Shown here: piece by piece, positions 52,090-60,329 of the stretch
Position numbering within the stretch: the first letter of the stretch is position 1
Layout: each line of letters starts with the position of its first letter
Source of the DNA: Hyphomicrobiales bacterium
GTDB lineage: Bacteria > Pseudomonadota > Alphaproteobacteria > Rhizobiales > Kaistiaceae
NCBI GenBank assembly: GCA_017305635.1
Contig: JAFKKF010000008.1
Location: 124,001-188,000, forward strand
Direction of reading: 5' to 3'
DNA: 64,000 nt
Position numbers and translations under genes: made by a program
Notes under the pieces: generated by a model
Told to the model about the DNA's origin: nothing
The model's database searches: none
The model's input: only the letters and a program-made list of their open reading frames with translations

Positions 52090-53243
52090 ATCGCCACCGC
52101 GAGGCCGGCATCGGCGGGGCGGACTTCGCCGATGCGATCGCCGGAGGCAGCAAAGAGGAGGCCGCGGCCGGGCTTGATGCGCACCGGCTGCGCCTTGCCG
52201 GTGGCGGGCAGCGCCCAGTCGCCGTCCCAGCGGACGGTCATCGAATGGCCGCCCTTCAACTCCAGCCGGACGACCGCCTCGGCGCCGAAATACTCGACGC
52301 CCGTCACGACACCGGTCCAGGTATCGGCAGCCGCCGCATCGGCGGGCCGGAGCCATTCCGGCCGGATGCCCATCTGCAGCCCCGCCGCCGTCTCGGGCAC
52401 GCCGTCGAAGGCGAGCCTGACGCCTGCAGCCTCCACGGTGCCGCCCGCAAGGACCCGGGCGGGGAGAAGGTTGATCGGCGTGTCGCCGACGAAGGCGGCG
52501 ACGGCGAGGTTGTCCGGCCGATCGTAGAGCACCCTCGGCTCGGCGACCTGCTGGAGCCTCCCCTTCATCATCACCGCGACGCGGCTCGAAATGCTCATCG
52601 CCTCGGCCTGGTCATGGGTGACGAAGATGATCGTGAGGCCGGTGCGGCGATGCAGCTCGGCGAGCTCGCCGCGCATCGCGACGCGGAGCTGCGCGTCGAG
52701 ATTCGACAGCGGCTCGTCCATGAGGAGGACCGAGAGCCGGCGGACGAGGGCGCGGGCAATGGCGACGCGCTGGCGCTCCCCGCCGGAAAGCTGGCGGGGC
52801 AGGCGGTCGAGGAGGTGCGAGAGGCGGACCTGCGCGGCCGTCGCCTCGACATCGGCGCGAATGCCGGCGCGGATGCGGCCGGTGCCCGGCAGCAGGCGGC
52901 CGAGCAGCGGCAGGCGCCGGAATCCGTTCAGCCGCTGCATTTCGAGCGGCACCGCGATGTTCCGGCCCGCGGAAAGGTGGGGATAGAGCGCGTAGGACTG
53001 GAAGACCATCGCCACGTCGTGACGCCGCGCGTCGACGCCGCTGACGACGCGGTCGCCGACGCGGATCTCGCCCGAATCCGCGATATCGAGGCCGGCGATC
53101 AGCTTCAGGAGGGTGGACTTGCCGCAGCCCGAGGGACCGAGCACGGAGAGGAACTCGCCATCCCGGATGTCGAGCGAAACGTCGGCGAGCACCGGTTCGG
53201 CGCCGAACGATTTACGGACATTGGTAACGGCAACCCCAGCCAT
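52086..53243 (-). CDS. CUT1/Ugp-type ABC transporter ATPase (UgpC-like)
   Basis: A 385-residue ATPase: Walker A G-P-S-G-C-G-K-S-T, signature L-S-G-G-E-R-Q-R-V, Walker B L-L-M-D-E-P-L-S-N-L-D, switch V-T-H-D-Q, and a C-terminal TOBE domain with G-I-R-P-E-W-L-R. An insertion of about 25 residues (L-N-G-F-R-R-L-P-L-L-G-R-L-L-P) between Q-loop and signature is unusual. Met 53243 matches the family start; 53285 is an upstream alternative. It is first in the operon ATPase-permease-permease-binding protein-phosphodiesterase. Confidence 0.92.
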   Translation of the reverse strand: MAGVAVTNVRKSFGAEPVLADVSLDIRDGEFLSVLGPSGCGKSTLLKLIAGLDIADSGEIRVGDRVVSGVDARRHDVAMVFQSYALYPHLSAGRNIAVPLEMQRLNGFRRLPLLGRLLPGTGRIRAGIRADVEATAAQVRLSHLLDRLPRQLSGGERQRVAIARALVRRLSVLLMDEPLSNLDAQLRVAMRGELAELHRRTGLTIIFVTHDQAEAMSISSRVAVMMKGRLQQVAEPRVLYDRPDNLAVAAFVGDTPINLLPARVLAGGTVEAAGVRLAFDGVPETAAGLQMGIRPEWLRPADAAAADTWTGVVTGVEYFGAEAVVRLELKGGHSMTVRWDGDWALPATGKAQPVRIKPGRGLLFAASGDRIGEVRPADAGLAVAI

Positions 53244-53299
53244 GGCAGGCACATCCCCCGTGGCCGCGGACCATGCGCGGCTCATGTGACACTACTGAG

Positions 53300-53325
53300 A
53301 CAATCTCATTTTTTACAGGGATTGT
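53300..53325. promoter_or_regulatory. Inverted repeat in the divergent promoter of the Ugp-like operon
   Basis: ACAATC (53300-53305) and GATTGT (53320-53325) flank a 14-base AT-rich core, followed by a T8 run (53331-53338). It is located between the leftward ABC operon and the rightward HAD/RpiR genes. The RpiR protein encoded at 54121 is the most likely ligand; this is inferred from location. Confidence 0.5.
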
Positions 53326-53397
53326 ACCAATTTTTTTTCAGTGCTACCCGGGAAGCCCTCCCGGCGCGTGTCGCCACCCCGCAGGAAACGGACGTTC

Positions 53398-54114
53398 ATG
53401 CAAGGAAGGCCGGCCTTTCTGGTCGATCTCGACGGTACCCTGATAAGCAACCGGCGCGCGCTTCCCGGCGCCCGTCAGCTGGTCGAACGCCTGGGGGATC
53501 GCTGGGTGCTCCTCTCCAACGACGCGGAACACACCGCCGTGCAGCTCTCGGAGATTCTCGAATCGCTCGGGCTGACGGTGCCGGTGGAGCGGATCGTGCT
53601 GGCCGGAACCGCCACCCTCGACCTGATTGCGGAGCGTTGCCCGGGAGCGCATGTGCTTCTCCTTGCCAGTGATTCGCTCTCCGCCTATGCCGCGGCTCGC
53701 GGGCTCGTGACGGTGGAGGCCGGGGCGCAGTTCGTGATCGTCGCGCGCGACCGGCGCTTCAGCTACGAGCGGCTGGCGGCGGCGGCCAATGCGGTGCGCG
53801 CAGGCGCCGAGCTGGTTGCCGCCAATCCCGATCTCGTCCATCCCGGTCCCGACGGGCAGGTCGTGCCGGAGACCGGGGCGCTGCTCGCCGCGGTTCTTGC
53901 CTGCGCCGGCCAGGCCCGGTGCCAGACGATCGGAAAGCCGGAGCCGCCCTTGTTCCTGCGCGCCTTGTCGATCCTCGGTGCCTCGGCGCATGATGCGATC
54001 ATGATCGGCGACAATGCGGAGACCGACGGAGCGGGCGCGGCCAGAATGGGCATGCGCTACATCAATGCCGCCGCCGGCCTTGCCGGCGTGCTCGACCAGC
54101 TGCCCCCGGCCTGA
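53398..54114 (+). CDS. HAD-superfamily (NagD-like) phosphatase
   Basis: A 238-residue HAD hydrolase of subclass IIA. Asp10 and Asp12 (V-D-L-D-G-T-L) are the nucleophile and acid, S-N-D is motif II, the Lys of I-G-K-P-E-P is motif III and G-D-N-A-E-T-D is motif IV. A cap domain lies between. Divergent from the Ugp-like importer, it may dephosphorylate glycerol-3-phosphate or a related product. ATG 53398 fits the family N-terminus. Confidence 0.87.
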   Translation: MQGRPAFLVDLDGTLISNRRALPGARQLVERLGDRWVLLSNDAEHTAVQLSEILESLGLTVPVERIVLAGTATLDLIAERCPGAHVLLLASDSLSAYAAARGLVTVEAGAQFVIVARDRRFSYERLAAAANAVRAGAELVAANPDLVHPGPDGQVVPETGALLAAVLACAGQARCQTIGKPEPPLFLRALSILGASAHDAIMIGDNAETDGAGAARMGMRYINAAAGLAGVLDQLPPA

Positions 54115-54120
54115 ACGGCG

Positions 54121-55011
54121 ATGCGCAAGCGCGAGCCCCGGAATGGCAAGGCCGCCGCGGAGGCGGAGCTCGGCGGCGTCCTCGAGCGCATCGCCGTCAT
54201 CCGGCCCGGCCTGCCGCCGACGGCCGGCCGCATCGCCGATTTCATCGCCGAGCATGCGGCGGAGGTGGTGCACATGTCGGTCACCGACCTTGCCGAGGCG
54301 GCGGGAGCCAGCGAGGGCAGCGTCGTCGCCTTCTGCCAGCAGATCGGCGCGCGCGGCTTCCAGCACCTCAAGATCGCGCTCGCCCGCGACCTGGTGCAGC
54401 CGGTCCAGTTCATCCACGAGGACCTGACGCCGGAAGACGATGCCGGCATCGTCATCGAGAAGATCTTCGCCTCCAACATGCAGGCGCTTCGCGACACGAT
54501 GAAGGTCCTGAAGGTCGAGGAGATGAAGCGGGCGGTCGAGCTCGTCCTCAAGGCCGAGCGGGTCGAGGTATATGGGATCGGCAGCGCCGCCCCGATAGCC
54601 GAGGATGCCAACTACCGGCTGCTCCGCATCGGCATCCGTTCGAAAGCGGTCCTCGATTCGCATGTCCAGGCGATCAGCGCCGCGCTCGCCGACAGGAACG
54701 TGGCCGTGATCACTGTCTCGCATTCGGGCAGCACCCACGAGACCTTCGCGGCGACCCGCCTGGCGAAGGAAGCGGGCGCATCGACCATCGTCATCACCAA
54801 TTACGGCAAGTCGCCCATCCAGGCCTATGCCGACGTGATCCTGCAGACCATGGCGAAGGAAACCGGCTTCCGCACCGAGGCCATGACCAGCCGCATCGCC
54901 CAGCTCGCGATCGTCGATGCGCTCATCTCCTGCATCGCGCTCAGGAACTATGATGATGCGGTAGCGACGATCTCGAAGACGTTCGACGTCCTCTCCATCA
55001 AGCGAATCTAG
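54121..55011 (+). CDS. RpiR-family transcriptional regulator (HTH + SIS)
   Basis: A 296-residue regulator with an N-terminal HTH_6 domain (T-A-G-R-I-A-D-F-I near residue 38 and S-E-G-S-V-V-A-F-C-Q-Q near residue 65) and a SIS domain (V-Y-G-I-G-S-A-A; V-S-H-S-G-S-T-H-E-T) that binds phosphosugars. It starts 6 bases after the phosphatase stop. A phosphosugar or glycerol-3-phosphate-like inducer would fit, with the repeat at 53300-53325 as operator. Confidence 0.9.
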   Translation: MRKREPRNGKAAAEAELGGVLERIAVIRPGLPPTAGRIADFIAEHAAEVVHMSVTDLAEAAGASEGSVVAFCQQIGARGFQHLKIALARDLVQPVQFIHEDLTPEDDAGIVIEKIFASNMQALRDTMKVLKVEEMKRAVELVLKAERVEVYGIGSAAPIAEDANYRLLRIGIRSKAVLDSHVQAISAALADRNVAVITVSHSGSTHETFAATRLAKEAGASTIVITNYGKSPIQAYADVILQTMAKETGFRTEAMTSRIAQLAIVDALISCIALRNYDDAVATISKTFDVLSIKRI

Positions 55012-55054
55012 TGCGCCCGATCCCGCCCCTCCGCCAGCGCACCTCGCAGGCTCC

Positions 55055-56605
55055 CTAGAGGAGCCATTCGATCGGCAGGAGGCCGAGCAGCCGGAACAGG
55101 ATGCGGCTGGCCAGCGTCGCTCCCGGCTCATGCTCGTGGCGGACGACATGGCCGTCGGCTGTGGGCTCCTCCCAGACCAGGCTGCCGTCCCCGGCGAGAA
55201 CGGGACGGTAGCTCGCTCCCGGAAAGGCCGCGTCGAAGGCCCGCGCCAAGCCGCCGGCGAGCCTGGGGCTCTCGATCACGACGCCCATCTCGGTATTGAG
55301 GGCGAATGAACGCGGATCGAAGTTGAAGGAACCGATGAAGATCGCGTTCCCGTCGACCGCCAGCGTCTTCGAATGCAGGCTCGCGCGCGAGGACCCCGTC
55401 GTGCTGGCGCGCTCCTCCCGCGGATCCGTCACGAAGGCCGGCTTCAGCTCGTAGAGCTCGACGCCTGCCTGCAGGAGCTCCGGCCGGTACTTCACGTAGG
55501 CGCTGTGAACGATCGTGACGTCGGTCGCGTCCAGCGAATTGGTCAGGATGCGCACCCGGGTGCCGCTCCGGGCGAGCTTGGCCAGCCTTTCGGTGAACTG
55601 GCGGCCCGGCACGAAATAGGCGGAGACCAGGTCGACCGATCGCTCCGGCCGCGAGAGGAGCGCCATCAGCTGGGGAAACAGGAGATCGCCCAGCCGCGCC
55701 TTGCCGAGCCCCTTCGCCGGATCGTCGCTGACCAGCGTCACGCGCGTCCACTCGAAGGCGACGGCACCGGCGGCGATCTCGGCCACGATGTTCGCCTGCC
55801 GCAATCGCTCGAGGTAGCTGCGCCCCTCGGTCGAGCTCGTCACCGCGGCAGCGTCGGCGATGAGCCGGCGTAGCGCCTCCGGGTTGGCCGGAGGGAGGAT
55901 CCGGGCGGCCGGATATGCCGAGCCGCTTGCCCAGTAGCGGTCGAAATCCGCCCCGACGTCGGCAGCGGCCTTGCCCGTCACGAGCACGTCGGTGTCGATG
56001 TACCGGAGGCCTTCGCCGAAGCCGAAGTAGATGTCGCCGACGTTGCGGCCGCCGAGGATGGTCGCCGCCCCGTCGGCGGTCAGCGACTTGTTGTGCATCC
56101 GGCGGTTCAGCCTGAAGAAGTCGAAGGCGTAGCCGAGCACTTTCGGGCTGCGCAGGATGAACGGGTTGAACAGCCGCACCTCGAATCCGGGCATGGCGTC
56201 GAGCGCGGCGAGGTCGCCATCGAGTCCGCGAATGCCGTTGTCGTCCAGGAGCAGCCGCACGCGCACGCCCCGGTCGGCGGCGCGGCGAAGCTCGTCGAGG
56301 AGGAGCAGCCCCGCCGCATCGCGCTGCCAGATGTAGTACTGGACGTCGAGCGCCACCTCGGCCGCGCGGATGAGGGCGATGCGGGCGGCAAAGGCGTCCC
56401 GGCCGTCGATCAGCGGCACCACGCCGCTGTCCCCGGCATGGGGTTCCGGCGGCGTCAGCGCGATCCGGCCGAGCCGCGTCGCAGCCGTTGCTTCCACCGC
56501 AGCGCTCTCGGTCCTCCCTTCCAGCGACGGCGGGCGGAAGACGAGATGCGCGCCGATCAGGGCCGCGGCCAGCGCTGTGACGAGAAGAGCGGCGATCTGC
56601 AGCAT
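55055..56605 (-). CDS. Phospholipase D-family protein (cardiolipin synthase ClsC-like)
   Basis: A 516-residue enzyme with an N-terminal hydrophobic segment (M-L-Q-I-A-A-L-L-V-T-A-L-A-A-A-L-I-G) acting as membrane anchor or signal. The two HKD motifs are H-N-K-S-L-T-A-D...G-G-R-N near residue 220 and H-S-K-T-L-A-V-D...G-S-F-N near residue 430. V-Q-Y-Y-I-W in the first domain is typical of ClsC. It would transfer or hydrolyse phosphatidyl groups. ATG 56605 was chosen because the anchor begins there; the frame runs on to 56872 without similarity. Confidence 0.87.
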   Translation of the reverse strand: MLQIAALLVTALAAALIGAHLVFRPPSLEGRTESAAVEATAATRLGRIALTPPEPHAGDSGVVPLIDGRDAFAARIALIRAAEVALDVQYYIWQRDAAGLLLLDELRRAADRGVRVRLLLDDNGIRGLDGDLAALDAMPGFEVRLFNPFILRSPKVLGYAFDFFRLNRRMHNKSLTADGAATILGGRNVGDIYFGFGEGLRYIDTDVLVTGKAAADVGADFDRYWASGSAYPAARILPPANPEALRRLIADAAAVTSSTEGRSYLERLRQANIVAEIAAGAVAFEWTRVTLVSDDPAKGLGKARLGDLLFPQLMALLSRPERSVDLVSAYFVPGRQFTERLAKLARSGTRVRILTNSLDATDVTIVHSAYVKYRPELLQAGVELYELKPAFVTDPREERASTTGSSRASLHSKTLAVDGNAIFIGSFNFDPRSFALNTEMGVVIESPRLAGGLARAFDAAFPGASYRPVLAGDGSLVWEEPTADGHVVRHEHEPGATLASRILFRLLGLLPIEWLL

Positions 56606-56819
56606 GGTCCGGGGTCTGTGGAGAATCACGATTCCATCTTGGGTCCGGCGTTCAACCTTCAGGTGGAATGCTCTCCCTCGACGATATCCCGCGAGGATGG
56701 ACCACAGCCGGGCGCCGGGCGCAATGCGGCGACCCGAATGGGCCGGACGATATTGCCGGCAGCCAGCTGCCGCCGGCGATGGGCATAGCACCCGTGGGGT
56801 GACCGATCGGTCCGGACCG

Positions 56820-57677
56820 TCAGGCCGCCAATTCCCGATGCGCGGGCGTGAAAGCCGGTGCGGCGCCCGCAACGTCGACCCAGGCCTTGATCGGCAGATG
56901 ATCCGACGCGACGCGCGCCAGCGCCGTATCGTGCACGGCGATGCCGGAGATCAGGCTCGGTGAATTGCCGAGGATACGGTCGAGCGCGAAAAGCGGAAAG
57001 CGCGAGGGGAAGGTCGGCAGGTTGGCGCCGAGCGGCCCGAAATGCGGATCGAGGGAATATAGCGAAGACCTGTCGCCATGCCGCCATTCGTTGAGGTCGC
57101 CGACGAGCAGCGTCGGCCGCTCGCTGCGCGCGCAGATGGTCGCAAGGATCGCCTCGGCCTGCAGGGCACGCGAGCGGCGCAGGAGGCCGAGATGCGCCGC
57201 GACGACACGCAAGGGTCCGGCATCGAGGTCGACGTCGACGACGAGCGCTCCGCGCGGCTCGACGCCGGGCAATTGCAGCGGGTGCACGTCGCGCACCACG
57301 GCTTCACGGAAGAGGAGCACGTTGCCGTGCCAGCCGCGACGGCCGGCATCCTCCGCCAGCGCCACGGCTACAAGGCCATGCCGGCGTTCGATCTCCGCGA
57401 AATCGAGGAGCACGTTCCGCTCGCCGAAGCGCTGCGCCGCCTCCTGCAGCGCGATCACGTCCGCGCCGATCTCCGCGATCACCGCCCCGATCCGCTCCGG
57501 ATCGAAGCGCTGGTCCATGCCGACGCACTTGTGGACGTTATAGGAGGCGACAAGCGTGCTCGAAGCCGATCCCACGGCCGGCGATGCGTCCGAAGCGGTC
57601 TCCCGACCCTGCCGCAGGGCGGAAAGGATGGTCGCCGGGAGGCGCCGCTTCGCGAAGGATCGTCCGTGCTTCGGCAT
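56820..57677 (-). CDS. Endonuclease/exonuclease/phosphatase-family protein
   Basis: A 285-residue EEP-fold hydrolase: S-Y-N-V-H-K-C near residue 45, the metal Glu in A-L-Q-E-A, the catalytic G-D-L-N-E-W and the terminal S-D-H-L-P. Such enzymes hydrolyse phosphodiester or phosphomonoester bonds in lipids, nucleic acids or metabolites. It often pairs with ClsC-like phospholipase D genes, as here (214 bases apart, same strand). A basic N-terminal stretch of about 40 residues precedes the domain. Confidence 0.87.
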   Translation of the reverse strand: MPKHGRSFAKRRLPATILSALRQGRETASDASPAVGSASSTLVASYNVHKCVGMDQRFDPERIGAVIAEIGADVIALQEAAQRFGERNVLLDFAEIERRHGLVAVALAEDAGRRGWHGNVLLFREAVVRDVHPLQLPGVEPRGALVVDVDLDAGPLRVVAAHLGLLRRSRALQAEAILATICARSERPTLLVGDLNEWRHGDRSSLYSLDPHFGPLGANLPTFPSRFPLFALDRILGNSPSLISGIAVHDTALARVASDHLPIKAWVDVAGAAPAFTPAHRELAA

Positions 57678-57732
57678 CTACGTTACCTAGGCATGCTTTC
57701 CATGCCGTGCAAGCGTTTCCGGATGGCTGCGG

Positions 57733-57921
57733 GGGAAGCCGACGGGGGCGCCCGGAACACCGAAGCGCACGCTCCCGGAGATCGCCGAGATCGCCGGACG
57801 GCATGCCGACGCAACCATCTTCACCCGCTTCATTCCGCCCCTCCGGCCCGAGGACATGCCGGGCGCCTGGCGGGGCTGCTGCGAACGATGGAAGCAGGTC
57901 ACCCGGCCGCGCTTCTCCTAA
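57733..57921 (+). pseudogene. Fragment of an isochorismatase-family cysteine hydrolase
   Basis: The frame ending at TAA 57919-57921 reads L-P-E-I-A-E-I-A...A-T-I-F-T-R-F-I-P-P-L-R-P-E-D-M-P-G-A-W then E-R-W-K-Q-V-T. The F-T-R-F-I-P-P-x-R-P-E block is typical of the N-terminal quarter of isochorismatase-like hydrolases. The N-terminal catalytic Asp strand is not in frame, and the Lys and nucleophilic Cys regions are absent. It fills most of the 344-base gap 57678-58021; the rest shows nothing recognisable. Confidence 0.55.
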
Positions 57922-58021
57922 CACGACAAAGTTTGTAGACAAAACCTGCGCAAGGCGCTCTAGTCTCCCCGACTGCGTTTGTGTTGCGAAGCGTCCCCGA
58001 CGGTCAAAGACGAGGCACGCC

Positions 58022-59476
58022 ATGTCCGACAACGCTTTCGATGTAGCCGTCATCGGTACCGGCCTTTCCGGCTCCCTGCTCGCGATCCAGCTGCTCCGCC
58101 AGCTGCCGGCAGGCTGCTCGGTCGCCCTGGTCGGCAAGGCCGGCGAGACCGGTGCGGGCCTCGCCTACGGAACCCGCGACCGGGTCCATCTCCTCAATGT
58201 CCGTGCCGCGCGCATGAGCCTCGATCCCGACGACGAAGGGGATTTCGTCGCCTGGCTCGCCGCCCGCCATCCCGAACTCGAGGCGGCTGCGGGAATGAAG
58301 GAGACTTACGCGCCGCGCGCCATCTATGGCGATTATGTGCGCGAACGTCTTGCCGGGGCGATGCGGGAGGCGGGGGGCCGCATCCATACGAGCCTCTTCA
58401 CCAGCGAGGTGATGGGCATGGAGCGCGATGGCGAGGAATACGTCCTCGAGCTTGCCACCGGCGATGCCATCCGCGCGCGCCACGTCGGGCTCTGCCTGGG
58501 CAATCCGCCGGGCCGGCTACCCCTGCCGGGCGACAGCGTCGACGCGGCGGCCCGTCCGCGCATCGTCGACGATCCCTGGCACGACCGCCGCATGGCGCAG
58601 ATCGCGCCCGAGGCGCGCATTCTTTTCGTCGGCACGGGACTAACCATGGTCGACCAGGTCATGTCGCGCCGCATTGCCGGGCGTCGCGGCGCCATGATCG
58701 CCATCTCCCGCCACGGCCTCCTGCCGGCGACGCATGGGGAAGTCTCCTCTCCTCCCGCCGCCTGGCAGCCGCCGGCGAACAATGGCCGGCTCGGCGTTCT
58801 CTTCCACGCGGTCGTTGCCGCCGCCCGTGCCGCGGAGAAGGCCGGCGGCGACTGGCGGAGCGTCATAGACGCCCTGCGCCCGCTGACGCAGCGGCTGTGG
58901 CAGCGCCTGACGCCGGCGAGCCGCCGGCGGTTCCTCCGCCATGGCGAGGCCTGGTGGTCGGTCCACCGCCATCGCATGGCGCCGGCGATCGGCGCCCGGA
59001 TTGCCGCGTTTCGCGCCGATCGTGAGCTCGAAGTCCTCGCCGGGCGGATCATCCGCATCGAAGGGCTGGGCCGGGGCCTCGCGGTGGTGATCCGCCGGCG
59101 CGGCTGCCCGGAAGCCGAGACGGTCCATGTCGACTGGGTGGTCAATTGCACCGGTCCCGGCCGGCTCTCGCGATCGGGTTCGGCGCTCGTCGCCGACCTG
59201 GTGGCGGGTGGCCTTGCCCGCGGCGACAGCCTCGGCCTCGGCCTCGACGTATCGCGTGACGGCGAGCTGGTCGGCAGGGGACGTCGCGTGACGCCGAACG
59301 CATATGCCATTGGCGCGGCCGGCCGCGCCCGCTTCCTCGAAATCACCGCGGCTCGTGAAATCCGCGGGCAGGCGGCCGCGCTCGCAAGGCGCATCGCCGC
59401 CGCCAGGCGAGCCGAGCTCTTCCCGCGCGGCAGCGCGCGGCGCGCGGTCGCCGAGTGGCAGGACCACGCCGGATAG
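58022..59476 (+). CDS. FAD/NAD(P)-binding protein (PF13454 type)
   Basis: A 484-residue protein with an N-terminal Rossmann motif V-I-G-T-G-L-S-G and Y-G-T-R-D-R-V-H-L-L-N-V-R-A (typical of the FAD_NAD_binding_9 family), and a second dinucleotide motif F-V-G-T-G-L-T-M-V-D in the middle. Related proteins include HpyO-like and amino-oxidase-like flavoproteins of unclear function. It appears monocistronic. No export signal. The substrate is unknown. Confidence 0.82.
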   Translation: MSDNAFDVAVIGTGLSGSLLAIQLLRQLPAGCSVALVGKAGETGAGLAYGTRDRVHLLNVRAARMSLDPDDEGDFVAWLAARHPELEAAAGMKETYAPRAIYGDYVRERLAGAMREAGGRIHTSLFTSEVMGMERDGEEYVLELATGDAIRARHVGLCLGNPPGRLPLPGDSVDAAARPRIVDDPWHDRRMAQIAPEARILFVGTGLTMVDQVMSRRIAGRRGAMIAISRHGLLPATHGEVSSPPAAWQPPANNGRLGVLFHAVVAAARAAEKAGGDWRSVIDALRPLTQRLWQRLTPASRRRFLRHGEAWWSVHRHRMAPAIGARIAAFRADRELEVLAGRIIRIEGLGRGLAVVIRRRGCPEAETVHVDWVVNCTGPGRLSRSGSALVADLVAGGLARGDSLGLGLDVSRDGELVGRGRRVTPNAYAIGAAGRARFLEITAAREIRGQAAALARRIAAARRAELFPRGSARRAVAEWQDHAG

Positions 59477-59564
59477 GCGTCTCCGGATGGGGCGCGTGGA
59501 ACCGGAAGGGCGGAAGCATTGCCGCGCGGCATCCTTGAGACACCGCACGTCCGCACATGGCCCG

Positions 59565-60329
59565 CTAGCCCGCGGTCCAGCCTCCGTCGACCAGGAGCGA
59601 AGTGCCCGTCACCATGGCGGCAGCATCTCCGGCGAGGAACAGGACGGCTCCCATGAGATCTTCGAGCCGCGCAATGCGGTCGAGCTTGATCCGGGACTTG
59701 ATCCAGGCGGCACGGTCCGGATTGGCGAAAGTCGGTTCCGTGAGCGGCGTCCGGATGAATGTCGGAGCGATGGAGTTGACGCGAATGCCGTGCGGCCCGA
59801 GCTCTATGGCCATCGACTTGGTCATGCCTTCGATGGCGTGTTTGCTCGCGGCGTAGACCGTGCGGTCGATGCCGCCGACATGCCCCATCTGCGACGAGGT
59901 GTTGATGATCGAGCCGCCCTTGCCGGCGACGATCATGCCACGGGCAACCGCCTGCGCGACGAAATAGGCTCCCCGGACATTCACATCCATGACGCTGTCG
60001 AAATCGTCCGGCGTCGTATCCATCATCGGCTTGGGGAGCGCGGCTCCGGCATTGTTGAAGAGGATGCCAAACGGACCCTCGGTGGCGATCGCGAGTGCCG
60101 CCGCCTGCGGATCGCCGACATCGATGACAAGCGCCGAGGCTTTGCCGCCGGCGGCGCGGACTGCGTCGACCGCGGCCTCCAGGTCAGCCGCGCGTCGCGC
60201 GGCGAGCACCACCTCGGCGCCAGCTTCCGCAAAAGCCGCCGCACCGGCAAGGCCGATGCCGCGGGAGGCGCCCGTCACCAGGGCGCGGCGACCGTCGAGC
60301 CGGAAGGAGGGGGTGCGAGGCAGTTCCAT
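59565..60329 (-). CDS. SDR-family oxidoreductase
   Basis: A 254-residue classical SDR: T-G-A-S-R-G-I-G, N-N-A-G, catalytic Ser in T-S-S-Q, Y-A-A-S-K and V-D-G-G near the end. The start ATG overlaps the stop of the histidinol-dehydrogenase-family gene (TGATG), so the two enzymes are coupled and likely act on successive oxidation states of one substrate. Confidence 0.9.
   Translation of the reverse strand: MELPRTPSFRLDGRRALVTGASRGIGLAGAAAFAEAGAEVVLAARRAADLEAAVDAVRAAGGKASALVIDVGDPQAAALAIATEGPFGILFNNAGAALPKPMMDTTPDDFDSVMDVNVRGAYFVAQAVARGMIVAGKGGSIINTSSQMGHVGGIDRTVYAASKHAIEGMTKSMAIELGPHGIRVNSIAPTFIRTPLTEPTFANPDRAAWIKSRIKLDRIARLEDLMGAVLFLAGDAAAMVTGTSLLVDGGWTAG

Noticed and set aside
56606-56819. 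Short palindromes (CCGATCGG, GGTCCGGACC) before the phospholipase D gene
   Set aside because: They are short G+C-rich self-complementary words expected by chance; no promoter-like AT patch accompanies them.
57680-57715. GCATGC and CATGC motifs near 57690 as further GntR operator copies
   Set aside because: They lack the TTGCATGCAA context and lie in a remnant region without a divergent promoter; chance matches are likely.
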